Part shown: positions 9,501-17,013 of the stretch, piece after piece
How positions within the stretch are numbered: the stretch's first letter is position 1
Layout: each line of letters opens with the position of its first letter
NCBI RefSeq assembly: GCF_000948395.1
Contig: NZ_JYFN01000015.1
Location: 26,049-77,455 of the forward strand
Length of the DNA stretch: 51,407 nt
Direction of reading: 5' to 3'
Source: Frankia torreyi
Lineage (GTDB): Bacteria; Actinomycetota; Actinomycetes; Frankiales; Frankiaceae
Notes under the pieces: model-generated
What the model was told of the DNA's origin: nothing
Seen by the model: the letters and a program-made list of their open reading frames with translations, nothing else
The model's database searches: none
Made by a program: the position numbers and the translations under genes

Positions 9501-9583
9501 GTCACCGGGGCGACGAGGGCGGGCGCCACGGCGGGTACGACCGGTGGTCCGGCCACGGCGGTGCGCCCGGCGGCGGCCGCTGA
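6581..9583 (+). CDS. OafA/YrhL-type membrane acyltransferase with long disordered tail
   Basis: This 1000-residue acyltransferase-3 family protein transfers acyl groups to surface polysaccharide or lipid acceptors across the cytoplasmic membrane. The membrane domain covers about residues 126-505: it opens with NPALDGLRVV and IILAGH, giving the conserved Arg-x10-His pair, then VAVDVFFVLSGFLITALLL, SLGRFLVRRAYRL, HVWSLSLEEQFYLLWP and the closing KITFSIYLWHYPV and NRFVEKPAQ. There is no SGNH domain; instead about 495 residues rich in Asp, Arg, Gly, Tyr and Ser follow, including GYGASG repeats. The N-terminal 125 residues carry nine five-residue repeats. ATG 6581 is preferred because of AGAGGAGG upstream. 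The acceptor is unknown. Confidence 0.85.
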   Translation: MRRGPERAGAADSWAAATGPMTSWQTGAMDLRTGDQGAGDLHTADLRTGDLHARDPHSGDQRRGNPRTGDPRASPPRARAARAGRERGGTHDGAGPRRGAPPPPRSSAPARQAGASSADAAAKFAYNPALDGLRVVCIYIILAGHMGAIHASNVAVDVFFVLSGFLITALLLAERSRTGTISLGRFLVRRAYRLMPAMWVYLLVGLAVTVAFKWNDVPFRDDYIGSALSAFFNVNNWYKVVHPAAGGRWLAHVWSLSLEEQFYLLWPGLFLLVSRSARLRPHLIKILLAMIAVCAVWTYTLASGGAPHSRVYLALDTHVAPLLIGCLLAVWRDARLRALAEEEPVADPATGGRRRRHSQQPGSKVTPVTSAAIERWTVGRRIADLGLLAGIGLILFAFLGPNKDTHDANWLDHAAYIPSALLGAIVILSADLRRDTAWVRLLGSPRMAFLGKITFSIYLWHYPVISAANGQLVPRIGLWPSVVCAAAASTFIAYFSNRFVEKPAQRARPTWADTPRGPASPKSSASRPAPESAGRLEGAGRLEEDRRLEEDRRFEDTGRGEDTARLELPGNAGRAAADHRTGGNRRGDARYAYPGLVDAPPVDSGYVEAGYGSDRLGRGEPAADDRRYPQPVGRAAGTEPGVRRRHPDRDGGRPTAGDDDRAHRPAAYSSAAYSSDAYSDGRDGDGAYASDPRTDPRWPDGGQDRAGQDRAGRGWGEQQLPGFYDRDSGGRPSTDPRVGGSPGIVEPDTDDDADVWIDEGYARPRAGYATTPADRTRPPHTGPAAHSASAAHSGPVGYPDSAGYSGQTDYGSLGGVGGYSSQRGYRSVGNHQDPDGYGASGGYGASGGYGASGGYGAPASYGAPAGHRGAGGYSGLGGDPLTGPTPPPVGPAYVDHAYLEEPNFGPGREPGVDAGERPWVQEYDSHPARDPLTYRGPGPDRSGYADGGGYDRGAGGGWPPAVGPDTGRGTTDGRHRGDEGGRHGGYDRWSGHGGAPGGGR
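6668..6802 (+). repeat. 15-bp minisatellite, nine units, N-terminus of acyltransferase
   Basis: Nine consecutive 15-bp units, most of the form GATCTGCGCACGGGG, encode five-residue repeats DLRTG, DQGAG, DLHTA, DLRTG, DLHAR, DPHSG, DQRRG, NPRTG, DPRAS. Units 1 and 4 are identical. The five-residue period resembles pentapeptide repeats, but the hydrophobic centre is not kept in later units, so simple slippage expansion is more likely. Confidence 0.85.
9086..9175 (+). repeat. 18-bp minisatellite, five units, C-terminal tail of acyltransferase
   Basis: Five tandem 18-bp units based on GGTTACGGCGCTTCAGGG encode GYGASG three times, then GYGAPA and SYGAPA. It lies in the Tyr/Gly-rich tail of the acyltransferase and is in frame. 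Confidence 0.85.
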
Positions 9584-9693
9584 TCCGGGCACCCCGGATC
9601 CGGGCACCCCAGATCCGGGGCGACCCGCGTTCCCCGGATCGCCCGATCGGGCCGTACCCTCCAGGTCGAAGCGGACGGAAGGGAAGGACGGTC

Positions 9694-10491
9694 ATGATCG
9701 TTGCGGTCATGGGGGCGGGACGGCTGGGCGAGGCGGTGCTGTCCGGTCTGTTGGGCTCCGGGCACGCGGCCGGGGACGTCGTCGTGGCCGAGCGGGACTC
9801 GGGCCGGGCCGCCGAGATCGCGGCCCGCCACGGCGTCGAGGTGCACCCGCCGGCGGTCGCCGCAGCCAAGGCCGACGTGCTGCTCATCGTGGTCAAGCCG
9901 CAGGACGTCGCCGCGTTGCTGACCGAGATCGCCCCGGAGGTCTCGGCCGGCACGCTGGTCGTGTCGCTCGCGGCCGGGGTCACCACGGCGGCGATCGAGC
10001 AGCGGCTGCCATCGTCGCCGCCGGTCATCCGGGTCATGACGAACACCCCGCTGCTCGTCGGGGAGGCGATGTCGGCGATCTGCGGCGGCCGCAACGCCGC
10101 GCCGGAGCATCTCGCCGCCGCGCAGGCGCTGCTCGAGCCGGTCGGGCGGGTCACCCAGGTCGCGGAGTCCCAGCTCGACGCGGTCACGGCGCTGTCTGGC
10201 AGCGGGCCTGCGTACTTCTTCTATCTGGTCGACGCGATGGTCGAGGCGGGAGTGTTGCTCGGCCTGCCGCGCCCGCTGGCCACGGAACTCGTCACCCAGA
10301 CGGCGCTGGGCTCGGCCCGGATGCTGCGCGAGAGCGGCGAGCATCCGGCGCTGCTGCGGGAGGCGGTCACCTCCCCCGCGGGAACGACCGTCGCGGCGTT
10401 GCGGGAGATGGACCGGCGGGGGGTGCGCGCGGCGCTGATGGACGCGTTGGAGGCCGCTGGTGACCGCTCCCGGGAACTGGGCCGTTCGTAG
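9694..10491 (+). CDS. proC: Pyrroline-5-carboxylate reductase
   Basis: ProC reduces pyrroline-5-carboxylate to proline with NAD(P)H in the cytoplasm. The 265-residue protein has the normal length. The Rossmann N-terminus is MIVAVMGAGRLGEAVLSGLL; LIVVKPQDV and RVMTNTPLLVG follow; the C-terminal dimerisation/active-site part has the signature DAVTALSGSGPAYFFYLVDA and REAVTSPAGTTVAAL. ATG 9694 is chosen because GGAAGGGAAGG lies just upstream. Mycobacteria have proC (Rv0500) at the same place in the block. Two direct copies of ATCCGGGCACCCC occur in the preceding spacer (about 9584-9612). Confidence 0.95.
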   Translation: MIVAVMGAGRLGEAVLSGLLGSGHAAGDVVVAERDSGRAAEIAARHGVEVHPPAVAAAKADVLLIVVKPQDVAALLTEIAPEVSAGTLVVSLAAGVTTAAIEQRLPSSPPVIRVMTNTPLLVGEAMSAICGGRNAAPEHLAAAQALLEPVGRVTQVAESQLDAVTALSGSGPAYFFYLVDAMVEAGVLLGLPRPLATELVTQTALGSARMLRESGEHPALLREAVTSPAGTTVAALREMDRRGVRAALMDALEAAGDRSRELGRS

Positions 10492-10574
10492 TCGGGACAC
10501 CGGGCGCGACGTGGTTGGTCCCCGCGGCGGGTAGGCTCGCCCGGTAACTTCCTCAACATAGATCGGTCGGGTAC

Positions 10575-10673
10575 GTGGGCTCAGTCATCAAGAAGCGTCG
10601 CAAGCGGATGGCCAAGAAGAAGCACCGCAAGCTGCTGAAGCGCACGCGCGTTCAGCGTCGCAACAAGAAGTAG
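10575..10673 (+). CDS. Small ribosomal subunit protein bS22 (AURKAIP1/COX24 family)
   Basis: A 32-residue, extremely basic protein: [20 protein letters not shown] then [12 protein letters not shown]. This is the actinobacterial bS22 family, counterpart of mycobacterial Rv0500B, a 30S subunit protein homologous to mitochondrial mS38. It starts at GTG 10575 and stops at TAG 10671-10673, lying 83 bp after proC as in mycobacteria, although the small helix-turn-helix gene that sits between them there is absent. The near-invariant sequence makes the identification secure despite the length. Confidence 0.92.
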   Translation: MGSVIKKRRKRMAKKKHRKLLKRTRVQRRNKK

Positions 10674-10902
10674 GTTCCCGGCCCAGGGCCGGCGGGGGGA
10701 CAAGCCGGCGGCCGGCGGATGGTCGGCTGGGCCCACGTTCCCCGTCATCGGCGTCTTTCCGACGTTCCATCCCGTGCATGGCGTACGGCTCCCGTGCTTA
10801 CAGGAGCCTAGCCGTGTCGCTCTGCGTGCTTAAGCCATGACTCTGTGGCAGGCTTGCTCCGCTGGGGCGGCAGTGCGGCCGGTCCGCAGGCAGGGGGACG
10901 GC

Positions 10903-11766
10903 ATGACGGGATCGTGGATCAACTTTCTGTCCGACTACGGCGTCGACGACGCCTGCGTCGGGGTGTGCCACGGCGTGATCGCGCGGCACGCCCCGTCCGC
11001 GCGCGTTCTCGACGTGTGCCACTCGATCGCGCCCCAGGACGTGGGGCACGCGGCGATCACGCTCGCCGGGGCGGTCGGCTACCTGCCAGCCGGGATCCAT
11101 CTCGTCGTCGTCGAACGCCTCGACGCCGACGGTTACACCCGCGGGGTCGCGGTCCGCACCGCCGACGGCTCTGTGTTCGTGTGCCCGGACAACGGAGTGG
11201 CGTCCCTGGCCTGGGAGGCCCTCGGCGGGATCGTGGACGTCCACGAGATCGCCAACCGGGAGCTGTGGCTGCCGCTGCCCACCGCGGTGTTTCGCGGGCG
11301 GGACGTCTACGCGCCGGTCGCGGCACGGCTCGCGACGGGCCTGGACCTGACGGATGTCGGTCCGCGGCTCGACGCCGCCTCGCTCACCCGGTTCCGACCG
11401 CGCGCGTGCAGCGTCGACGACGATCACGTCCACGGCGAGGTCGTGTCCATCGACCATTTCGGCAACCTCTCGCTCAACGTGACCCGCATCGACCTGGAAG
11501 CCGCCGGCATCCTGCTCGGCGATCCGGTCGAGGTCCGGGCCGGCAACCGGCTCATGCGGCTGACCTTCACGCACACCTACGGCGAGGTGCCGCGGGGTGG
11601 GGTCACCGTGTGCGAGGACGCCCTGCGCCGCGTGATGATCGCGGTGAACTGCGGCCGAGCGTCGGACGCGCTGCGGTTGCGCCGCCAGGACGCGGTCGTG
11701 ATCGCGCAGCTTCCCCGGGACCCCTCCGCGTTCCGCATCGTCCAGGATCTGCCGCTGCCCGCCTGA
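10903..11766 (+). CDS. SAM hydroxide adenosyltransferase / SAM hydrolase (DUF62 family)
   Basis: This 287-residue protein belongs to the DUF62 family, whose characterised members cleave S-adenosylmethionine with water to adenosine and methionine; fluorinase and chlorinase are relatives. The N-terminal domain shows NFLSDYGVDDACVGVCHGVI, HSIAPQDVGHAA and VFVCPDNGVASL; the C-terminal domain has VVSIDHFGNLSLNV. The chlorinase/fluorinase-specific loop is not evident, so hydrolase activity is the better guess. ATG 10903 follows AGGGGGAC. It stands alone between bS22 and the epimerase, which are near neighbours in mycobacteria, so it is an insertion in that order. Confidence 0.85.
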   Translation: MTGSWINFLSDYGVDDACVGVCHGVIARHAPSARVLDVCHSIAPQDVGHAAITLAGAVGYLPAGIHLVVVERLDADGYTRGVAVRTADGSVFVCPDNGVASLAWEALGGIVDVHEIANRELWLPLPTAVFRGRDVYAPVAARLATGLDLTDVGPRLDAASLTRFRPRACSVDDDHVHGEVVSIDHFGNLSLNVTRIDLEAAGILLGDPVEVRAGNRLMRLTFTHTYGEVPRGGVTVCEDALRRVMIAVNCGRASDALRLRRQDAVVIAQLPRDPSAFRIVQDLPLPA

Positions 11767-11980
11767 CGATGTTCACTGACTGTAGTTGGCGCGCCGAATA
11801 ATCTCACGCTGTGCAGTGAGGGTGGGAAGTGTGGGCGTAGGATGACCGCGGCGGGGTCGCGTGCATCGTCCCCGACCGGGTACGGCCACCGGCGATCGGC
11901 GGTGGCCGACGGGTCAATCCGGCCGGCCCGTGCGGCCCCGGCGCCGGAGGGACACCTGCGGGTGCTGCGGGGAGACTGCT

Positions 11981-13021
11981 ATGAGACCACGCCGGGTGCT
12001 GGTTACCGGTGTCGCGCGGCCGCTGGGCGCCCAGGTGGCGATGGCCTTCGCCGCGGATCCCACCATCGAGGCCGTGGTCGGTGTCGACACGGCGGCGCCC
12101 GACGTGGATCTCGGCCGCACCCGGTTTGTCCGAGCCGACATCCGGCACCCGTTGATCGCCAAGGTCATCTCCACCGCGGAGGTTGACACGGTGCTGCATC
12201 TCAACGTCATCGCGACCCCGCTGGGAGCGGGCGGCCGGGCCGCGATGAAAGAGATCAACGTGATTGGCACGATGCAGCTCCTCGCCGCCTGCCAGAAGGC
12301 GAGGAGTGTCAGCCGGCTGGTCGTGAAGTCGACGACGTCCATCTACGGGTCCTCCCCGCGCGACCCGGCGCTGTTCACCGAGGACACCGAGCCGCGATCC
12401 CTGCCCACCGGCGGCTACGCGAAGGACGCCGTCGAGGTCGAGGGCTACGTCCGCGGGTTCAGCCGGCGCCGTCCCGACATCGCGGTCACCGTGCTGCGCT
12501 TCACCAACATCCTCGGCCCGCAGGTGGACAGCCCGCTTGCCCGTTATCTGGACCTGCCGGTGGTGCCGACGGTGCTCGGCTTCGACCCCCGCATCCAGCT
12601 ACTGCACTCCGACGACGCCCTCGCCGTCCTCCTGCGCGCGACCCGTGGCGACCATGCGGGCACGTTCAACGTCGCCGGCGACGGGGTGCTGCTGCTCTCC
12701 CAGGCGATCCGCCGGGCGGGCCGCCCCTTCCTGCCGGTGCCCTTCCCGGCGATCGGCGCGCTCGGCGGCGTGGCGCGCCGGCTACGACTCGTCGACTTCT
12801 CCGCCGAGCAACTCGACCTGCTCGCCCACGGGCGCGCGGTCGACACGGCCAGGCTGAAGACGGTCTTCGGCTACCGGCCCCGATACTCGACCGTGGAGAC
12901 TTTCGACAACTTCGTCCGGTATCGCGATCTGCGCTTCACCATCGACCACGAGCTGGTGTCCCGCATCGAGCACGGTGTGCTCGGCTCGCTGGACCGGCGC
13001 CGGCTGGTGGGCTCGCGGTGA
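11981..13021 (+). CDS. NAD-dependent epimerase/dehydratase-like SDR (Rv0501/GalE2 type)
   Basis: This is a 346-residue extended short-chain dehydrogenase fold protein. The nucleotide loop is VLVTGVARPLGAQVAMAF, and VVKSTTSIYGSSPRDPALF corresponds to the catalytic Ser/Thr strand. The usual YxxxK is not present; the equivalent place reads GGYAKDAVEVEGYV, as in mycobacterial Rv0501 from memory, so classical epimerase chemistry is doubtful. ATG 11981 follows GGGGAGA. The stop is 58 bp before the acyltransferase, as in the mycobacterial galE2-Rv0502 pair, which suggests joint work in envelope or lipid metabolism. Confidence 0.8.
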   Translation: MRPRRVLVTGVARPLGAQVAMAFAADPTIEAVVGVDTAAPDVDLGRTRFVRADIRHPLIAKVISTAEVDTVLHLNVIATPLGAGGRAAMKEINVIGTMQLLAACQKARSVSRLVVKSTTSIYGSSPRDPALFTEDTEPRSLPTGGYAKDAVEVEGYVRGFSRRRPDIAVTVLRFTNILGPQVDSPLARYLDLPVVPTVLGFDPRIQLLHSDDALAVLLRATRGDHAGTFNVAGDGVLLLSQAIRRAGRPFLPVPFPAIGALGGVARRLRLVDFSAEQLDLLAHGRAVDTARLKTVFGYRPRYSTVETFDNFVRYRDLRFTIDHELVSRIEHGVLGSLDRRRLVGSR

Positions 13022-13078
13022 CGCGTCCGACGGGTGGGAGCGGCCGTCCACGGCGGCGGACGGGGGAAGGCGGAGCGC

Positions 13079-14677
13079 ATGGCGGACCGTGACGAATCCC
13101 GGGAGGACGCGCAGATCATCCCGCTGAACAGCGAGGAGCGGGCGGGCGCGGCGGACGGCGTCCGGCCGGCCCGCCGTGCCCGCCCGCGACCTGCCGTCCG
13201 CACGCCGGCGGCCCGTCCCACGCGGCCCGGCGGATCCGCCGCGGCCGCCCCGCCGGCAGACGCGGTCCCAGCGGCGTCCGAGGCCGGCACCCGCGGCGCT
13301 GCGGGCAGCCTCGATCCGGCCGCCGCGGATGCCGGAGAGCCGGCTCCCCGGCGTCCGGCCGACCCGGGTGTGCGCCCGCTCAACGGTGCCCGCCCGTCGC
13401 GGGCGAAGCGGCCGACCAGCCGCCCAGGGCCCGCCGCCGCCGACGCCGACCCTGCCGACGCCGACTCCGCCGCCGCCGACCCCGCCGCCGGCCGTGACGG
13501 CACCGGCCGCCCCGCCGCGGGCCGCACCGCCGTCGACCGGACCAGCTCCGCACCGGGCGCCACCGCGAGGCCGGGCGAGCGCAGCGGCTTGGACGGTGGG
13601 GCCGGGAGCGGCACCGAGCACGGCGCCGCGGGGAGCGTCCCGGCCGCGCCCGGCCGCGGCAGGCGAGCCGGTCGGGTGGCGGCCACCGGGCGGATGGGTA
13701 TCGCGGGCGCGGGGCACGACACCAAGACCGCCGGGTTCGAGGGCGCCGGGTCCGAGACCGCCGGGTTCGAGACCGCCGGGTCCGAGGGCGCCGGGTCCGA
13801 GGGCGCCGGGTCCGAGGGCGCCGGGTCCGCCGAGGCCGGTGACCTGGAGACGGCCCTGGCCGGCGTGCTGGCCTTCCTGCGCCGGCGCATCACCGGCGAC
13901 TATGTCATCGATGAGCACGGGTTCGATCCCGACCTCACCGAGCACGTGATCGCACCGCTGCTGCGCCCCGTCTACCGCGACTACTTCCGAATCGAGACGC
14001 GCGGGCTGGAGAACGTTCCCGACGTCGGCGGAGCGCTGGTGGTAGCCAACCATTCCGGCACCCTGCCGATGGACGCGCTGATGATGGCGATGGCGATCCT
14101 CGACCACCATCCGGCCCACCGCAACCTGCGGATGCTCGCGGCGGACCTGGTGTTCGCCGTGCCGTTCCTCGCCCCGTTGGCCCGCAAGATCGGCAACACG
14201 CTGGCCTGCCAGGCGGACGCGGAGCGGCTGCTGACCGCGGGGCACCTGGTGGGGGTCTGGCCGGAGGGCTTCAAAGGCGTGGGCAAGCCGTTCAGCGAGC
14301 GCTACACGCTGCAGCGCTTCGGTCGGGGTGGCTTCGTCTCCGCCGCGCTGCGGACCGGGGTACCGATCATCCCGTGCACGGTCGTCGGCGCCGAGGAGAT
14401 CTACCCGATGATCGGCAACGTGAAGTCGCTCGCCCGCCTGCTCGGCCTGCCCTACCTGCCGATCACGCCCACCTTCCCGTGGCTGGGCCTGCTGGGCCTG
14501 ATCCCGCTGCCGTCGAAGTGGATCATCGAGTTCGGGGAGCCTGTGCCGACCGATTCCTACCCGGCGGAGGCGGCCGACGATCCGATGCTCGTCTTCGAGC
14601 TCACCGACCGCATCCGCGAGACCATCCAGCACACGCTGTACAGCCTGCTGATGCAGCGTCGGTCGGTGTTCTTCTGA
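13079..14677 (+). CDS. PlsC-type lysophospholipid acyltransferase (Rv0502-like)
   Basis: This 532-residue protein has a low-complexity Ala/Pro/Asp-rich N-terminus (1-250) and a glycerophospholipid acyltransferase domain (about 265-510). The domain shows GLENVPDVGGALVVANHSGT with the catalytic His followed by Asp in LPMDA (spacing of the MGAT-like branch rather than strict HX4D), then VGVWPEGFKGVGKPF, FVSAALRTGVPIIPCTVVG and a hydrophobic WLGLLGLIPLPSKW loop. It probably acylates a (lyso)phospholipid at the inner membrane face. ATG 13079 follows GGGGGAAGGCGGAG. Seven 15-bp units (13724-13828) encode Glu-x-Ala-Gly-Ser/Phe repeats just before the enzyme domain. Confidence 0.85.
   Translation: MADRDESREDAQIIPLNSEERAGAADGVRPARRARPRPAVRTPAARPTRPGGSAAAAPPADAVPAASEAGTRGAAGSLDPAAADAGEPAPRRPADPGVRPLNGARPSRAKRPTSRPGPAAADADPADADSAAADPAAGRDGTGRPAAGRTAVDRTSSAPGATARPGERSGLDGGAGSGTEHGAAGSVPAAPGRGRRAGRVAATGRMGIAGAGHDTKTAGFEGAGSETAGFETAGSEGAGSEGAGSEGAGSAEAGDLETALAGVLAFLRRRITGDYVIDEHGFDPDLTEHVIAPLLRPVYRDYFRIETRGLENVPDVGGALVVANHSGTLPMDALMMAMAILDHHPAHRNLRMLAADLVFAVPFLAPLARKIGNTLACQADAERLLTAGHLVGVWPEGFKGVGKPFSERYTLQRFGRGGFVSAALRTGVPIIPCTVVGAEEIYPMIGNVKSLARLLGLPYLPITPTFPWLGLLGLIPLPSKWIIEFGEPVPTDSYPAEAADDPMLVFELTDRIRETIQHTLYSLLMQRRSVFF
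13724..13828 (+). repeat. 15-bp minisatellite, seven units, acyltransferase linker
   Basis: Seven in-frame units based on GAGGGCGCCGGGTCC encode EGAGS and ETAGF/ETAGS variants (the first begins with Lys). The last three units are identical, showing recent expansion. It lies in the disordered linker before the PlsC domain. Confidence 0.88.
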
Positions 14678-14726
14678 GCCGGGCGACGCCGCGGCCGGAC
14701 AGGCCGACCGCGGCGTGCCGCGGCGA

Positions 14727-15608
14727 TCAGACGCTGGCCACCCGGCGGCGCAGCGCCATCCCGGCGGCGACGCCGCCGGCCAGCGCGCCGGCGCCGGCCG
14801 CGGCCGGAATACCGATCTTGACCGCCTTCCGGGCGGTGCGGAAGTCCTTGATCGGCCATTCCCGCTCCCGAGCGACCGTCTTCAGGTCGGGATCCGGGTT
14901 GATCGCCACCGGGTGGCCGACCAGCGAGAGCATCGGCAGATCGTTGATCGAGTCGGAGTAGGCCCAGCAGCGGGACAGGTCCAGACCCTCCCGTTCGGCG
15001 AGCGCCTGCACCGCCTCGGCCTTGGCCTGGCCGTGGAGCAGCCCGCCGACCAGGTGGCCCGTGTAGGTGCCGTCGGTGACCTCGCTGACCGTGCCGAGCG
15101 CGCCGGTCAGGCTGAGGCGCCGGGCGATGACCGAGGCCAACTCCACGGGCGTCGCGGTGACCAGCCACACCCGTTGGCCGGCGTCCAGGTGCTGCTGGGC
15201 CAGGGCGTGCGCGCCGGAGTAGATCTGTTCGGCCATCCGCTCGTCGTAGATCTCCTCGCCGTAGCGGACGATCTCGGCGACCGAGCGCCCGGCCACGAAC
15301 GCCAGCGCCGTCTCCCGGGCGTCGCGCATCCCGTCCGGGTTCTCGTGGCCGCGCAGCCGGTACGTGACGTGCTGCCAACCGAACCGGAGCAGGTCACGCG
15401 AGTCGAAGAAGTCCCGCGCGGCGAGGCCACGGGCGAAGTAGAAGATCGAGGCGCCGGCCATCATCGTGTTGTCCACGTCGAAGAACGCGGCGGCGGACTC
15501 GTCGAGCGGGGGCCGGGGAACCTCTTCGGCCGCGACCTTCAACGCGGCGATGGCGGCCGCCTCGGCCGCCTGCCTGGTCTCGGCCACACCCCTGCGTCGC
15601 ACCCTCAT
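14727..15608 (-). CDS. HAD-IB family phosphatase (SerB1/Rv0505c-like)
   Basis: This 293-residue HAD-superfamily subfamily IB hydrolase has the nucleophile motif [15 protein letters not shown] (Asp44 and Asp46), motif II in [11 protein letters not shown], and motif III/IV in [14 protein letters not shown]. It is annotated in relatives as phosphoserine phosphatase SerB1, but this branch may act on other phosphomonoesters. The C-terminus carries one hydrophobic Gly/Ala-rich segment (about 265-285), possibly a membrane tail. ATG 15608 is preceded by GGAG on the minus strand. It is convergent with the acyltransferase gene, matching mycobacterial order. Confidence 0.82.
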   Translation of the reverse strand: MRVRRRGVAETRQAAEAAAIAALKVAAEEVPRPPLDESAAAFFDVDNTMMAGASIFYFARGLAARDFFDSRDLLRFGWQHVTYRLRGHENPDGMRDARETALAFVAGRSVAEIVRYGEEIYDERMAEQIYSGAHALAQQHLDAGQRVWLVTATPVELASVIARRLSLTGALGTVSEVTDGTYTGHLVGGLLHGQAKAEAVQALAEREGLDLSRCWAYSDSINDLPMLSLVGHPVAINPDPDLKTVAREREWPIKDFRTARKAVKIGIPAAAGAGALAGGVAAGMALRRRVASV

Positions 15609-15892
15609 CAGTCATCTCCATGCAGTTCGCGGTGGAGCGAGGGGCTCGGCCCGGACGGTGACGCTCGGCCCGGGCGGTGACAGGCCCACCGCCCACTCGT
15701 CGTCAGCACCTCGGCGCGTCAGATTCCACACCTCGGTTCGTCGGCACGCCGCCAGACTACGGCCCGACCCCGCTCGGTGGCTGCAGGCGGTTCAGATCCG
15801 GCAGCGCAAAAGTGCCGGTGGGACAAGAAAGGTGCCGTGGTCCACAGGTAATCCGAAGATCCGTCGCCGCCTGCGCCGGTGGCCCGGGCCGG

Positions 15893-16831
15893 TCAGGCCG
15901 GCCCTGCCGCGGGCAGGCTGCGGGCGAGGGCGCGGATGGCGCGTAGCTGCAGGGCCCGCACGGCACCCTCGGTGCGGCCCATCGCGAGTGCCGTCTCCCG
16001 GACCGAGAGGCCCTCCAGGAAGCGCAGTGCGATGCACTCCTGCTGGTCCGGGCGCAGCCGGCGGACCGCGTCCAACAGCTCGCGGTGGGTCAACACGGCG
16101 ACGATCGACTCCTCCGGGCCGGGCACGGCGAGCGCGGTGGCCCGCTCGTCCGCCGCCGCGAGGATGTCCGCGGTGGGGATCTCGAACCGGCGTCGCGCCG
16201 AGCGGGCCTGGTCGATCAGCAGGTTGCGGGCGATGGTGACGAACCATGCCCCGATGTCGCGGCCCTGCCAGCGGAACGCGCCGATGGTCCGCAACGCCCG
16301 CAGGAACGTCTCGCTGACGATGTCCTCGGCCGCTGCCGGGTCGCCGCCCAGCCGGTATAGCGCGTATCGGAATACCAGCTCGGCGTAGTGGTCGTAGAGC
16401 AGGCCGAAGGCCTCGGTGTCGCCCTGGCGGGCCCGCGCGACGAGTGCGGCCCGCTCCGACTCCGTCGGTCCGTCAGGAGCGGCCGTGCCGCGGCCCTGGG
16501 CGGGGGAGCCTGCCCCGAGCTCCCCGGCGGCAGTCCGGCCGCGTCGTGCCGCGGGGCCCACCCGGACGGCATCGGCACCAGCGTTTGGGTGCGCGGGCGC
16601 CGTCGTCGTCGCCGGGGCCGCCCCACCTGCTGGGGGCGGCGTCTTGGTGATCGGCCCGGCCGCCGGCAGGGGCGCGGTCACGGCCGCGATCCCCAGCCCG
16701 AACCGGCTCAGGGTGGTGCGGATCTGCGCGCGGGTGGGCAGCAGGGGGGCCGGCGGCCGCGTCCACGCGCCCGGACCGCGCCGCACCGCGGCGAGGCCGG
16801 CGGCGAGGTCGGCGAGCGTGCAGTCGGTCAC
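15893..16831 (-). CDS. bldN: ECF sigma factor, BldN type, with N-terminal pro-sequence
   Basis: Region 2 has DTEAFGLLYDHYAELVFRYA and GAFRWQGRDIGAWFVTIARN; region 4 has DAVRRLRPDQQECIALRFLE and GLSVRETALAMGRTEGAVR. These closely follow Streptomyces BldN, the ECF sigma factor for aerial development, which is made with an N-terminal pro-sequence. Here about 135 Ala/Pro-rich residues precede region 2, with RTTLSRFGLGIAAVTAPLPA resembling the pro-region. The GTG at 16831 (GGAG upstream) is preferred; the frame is open to 16978. In Streptomyces bldN also lies near rex-hemACD. The adjacent anti-sigma gene rsbN of Streptomyces is not seen here. Confidence 0.85.
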   Translation of the reverse strand: MTDCTLADLAAGLAAVRRGPGAWTRPPAPLLPTRAQIRTTLSRFGLGIAAVTAPLPAAGPITKTPPPAGGAAPATTTAPAHPNAGADAVRVGPAARRGRTAAGELGAGSPAQGRGTAAPDGPTESERAALVARARQGDTEAFGLLYDHYAELVFRYALYRLGGDPAAAEDIVSETFLRALRTIGAFRWQGRDIGAWFVTIARNLLIDQARSARRRFEIPTADILAAADERATALAVPGPEESIVAVLTHRELLDAVRRLRPDQQECIALRFLEGLSVRETALAMGRTEGAVRALQLRAIRALARSLPAAGPA

Positions 16832-17013
16832 AGCCCGGCTCCGGAGGATGCAGTCGCGACAGGACGGGCCGGCAGGCCCGGTGCACGTGAGGGCGCAGGT
16901 AGCTGAGTGTAGCCGCAAGACGAACGTGCGGCAGTCGTAGATCGGGGCCGTGCCCGTCCCGACCATCGTCGCGACCACCGGAAGGCGCCGCGTGGCGGAC
17001 TTACCATCGGGTT

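Noticed and set aside
9584-9640. ATCCGGGCACCCC direct repeats after the acyltransferase gene as a mobile-element footprint
   Set aside because: Only two short copies plus a partial one, without inverted ends or a transposase; likely local slippage.
16832-16978. Cys-rich N-terminal extension of the BldN-type protein
   Set aside because: The frame is open but lies over the divergent promoter region, and the GTG at 16831 has a better ribosome site and BldN-like length.
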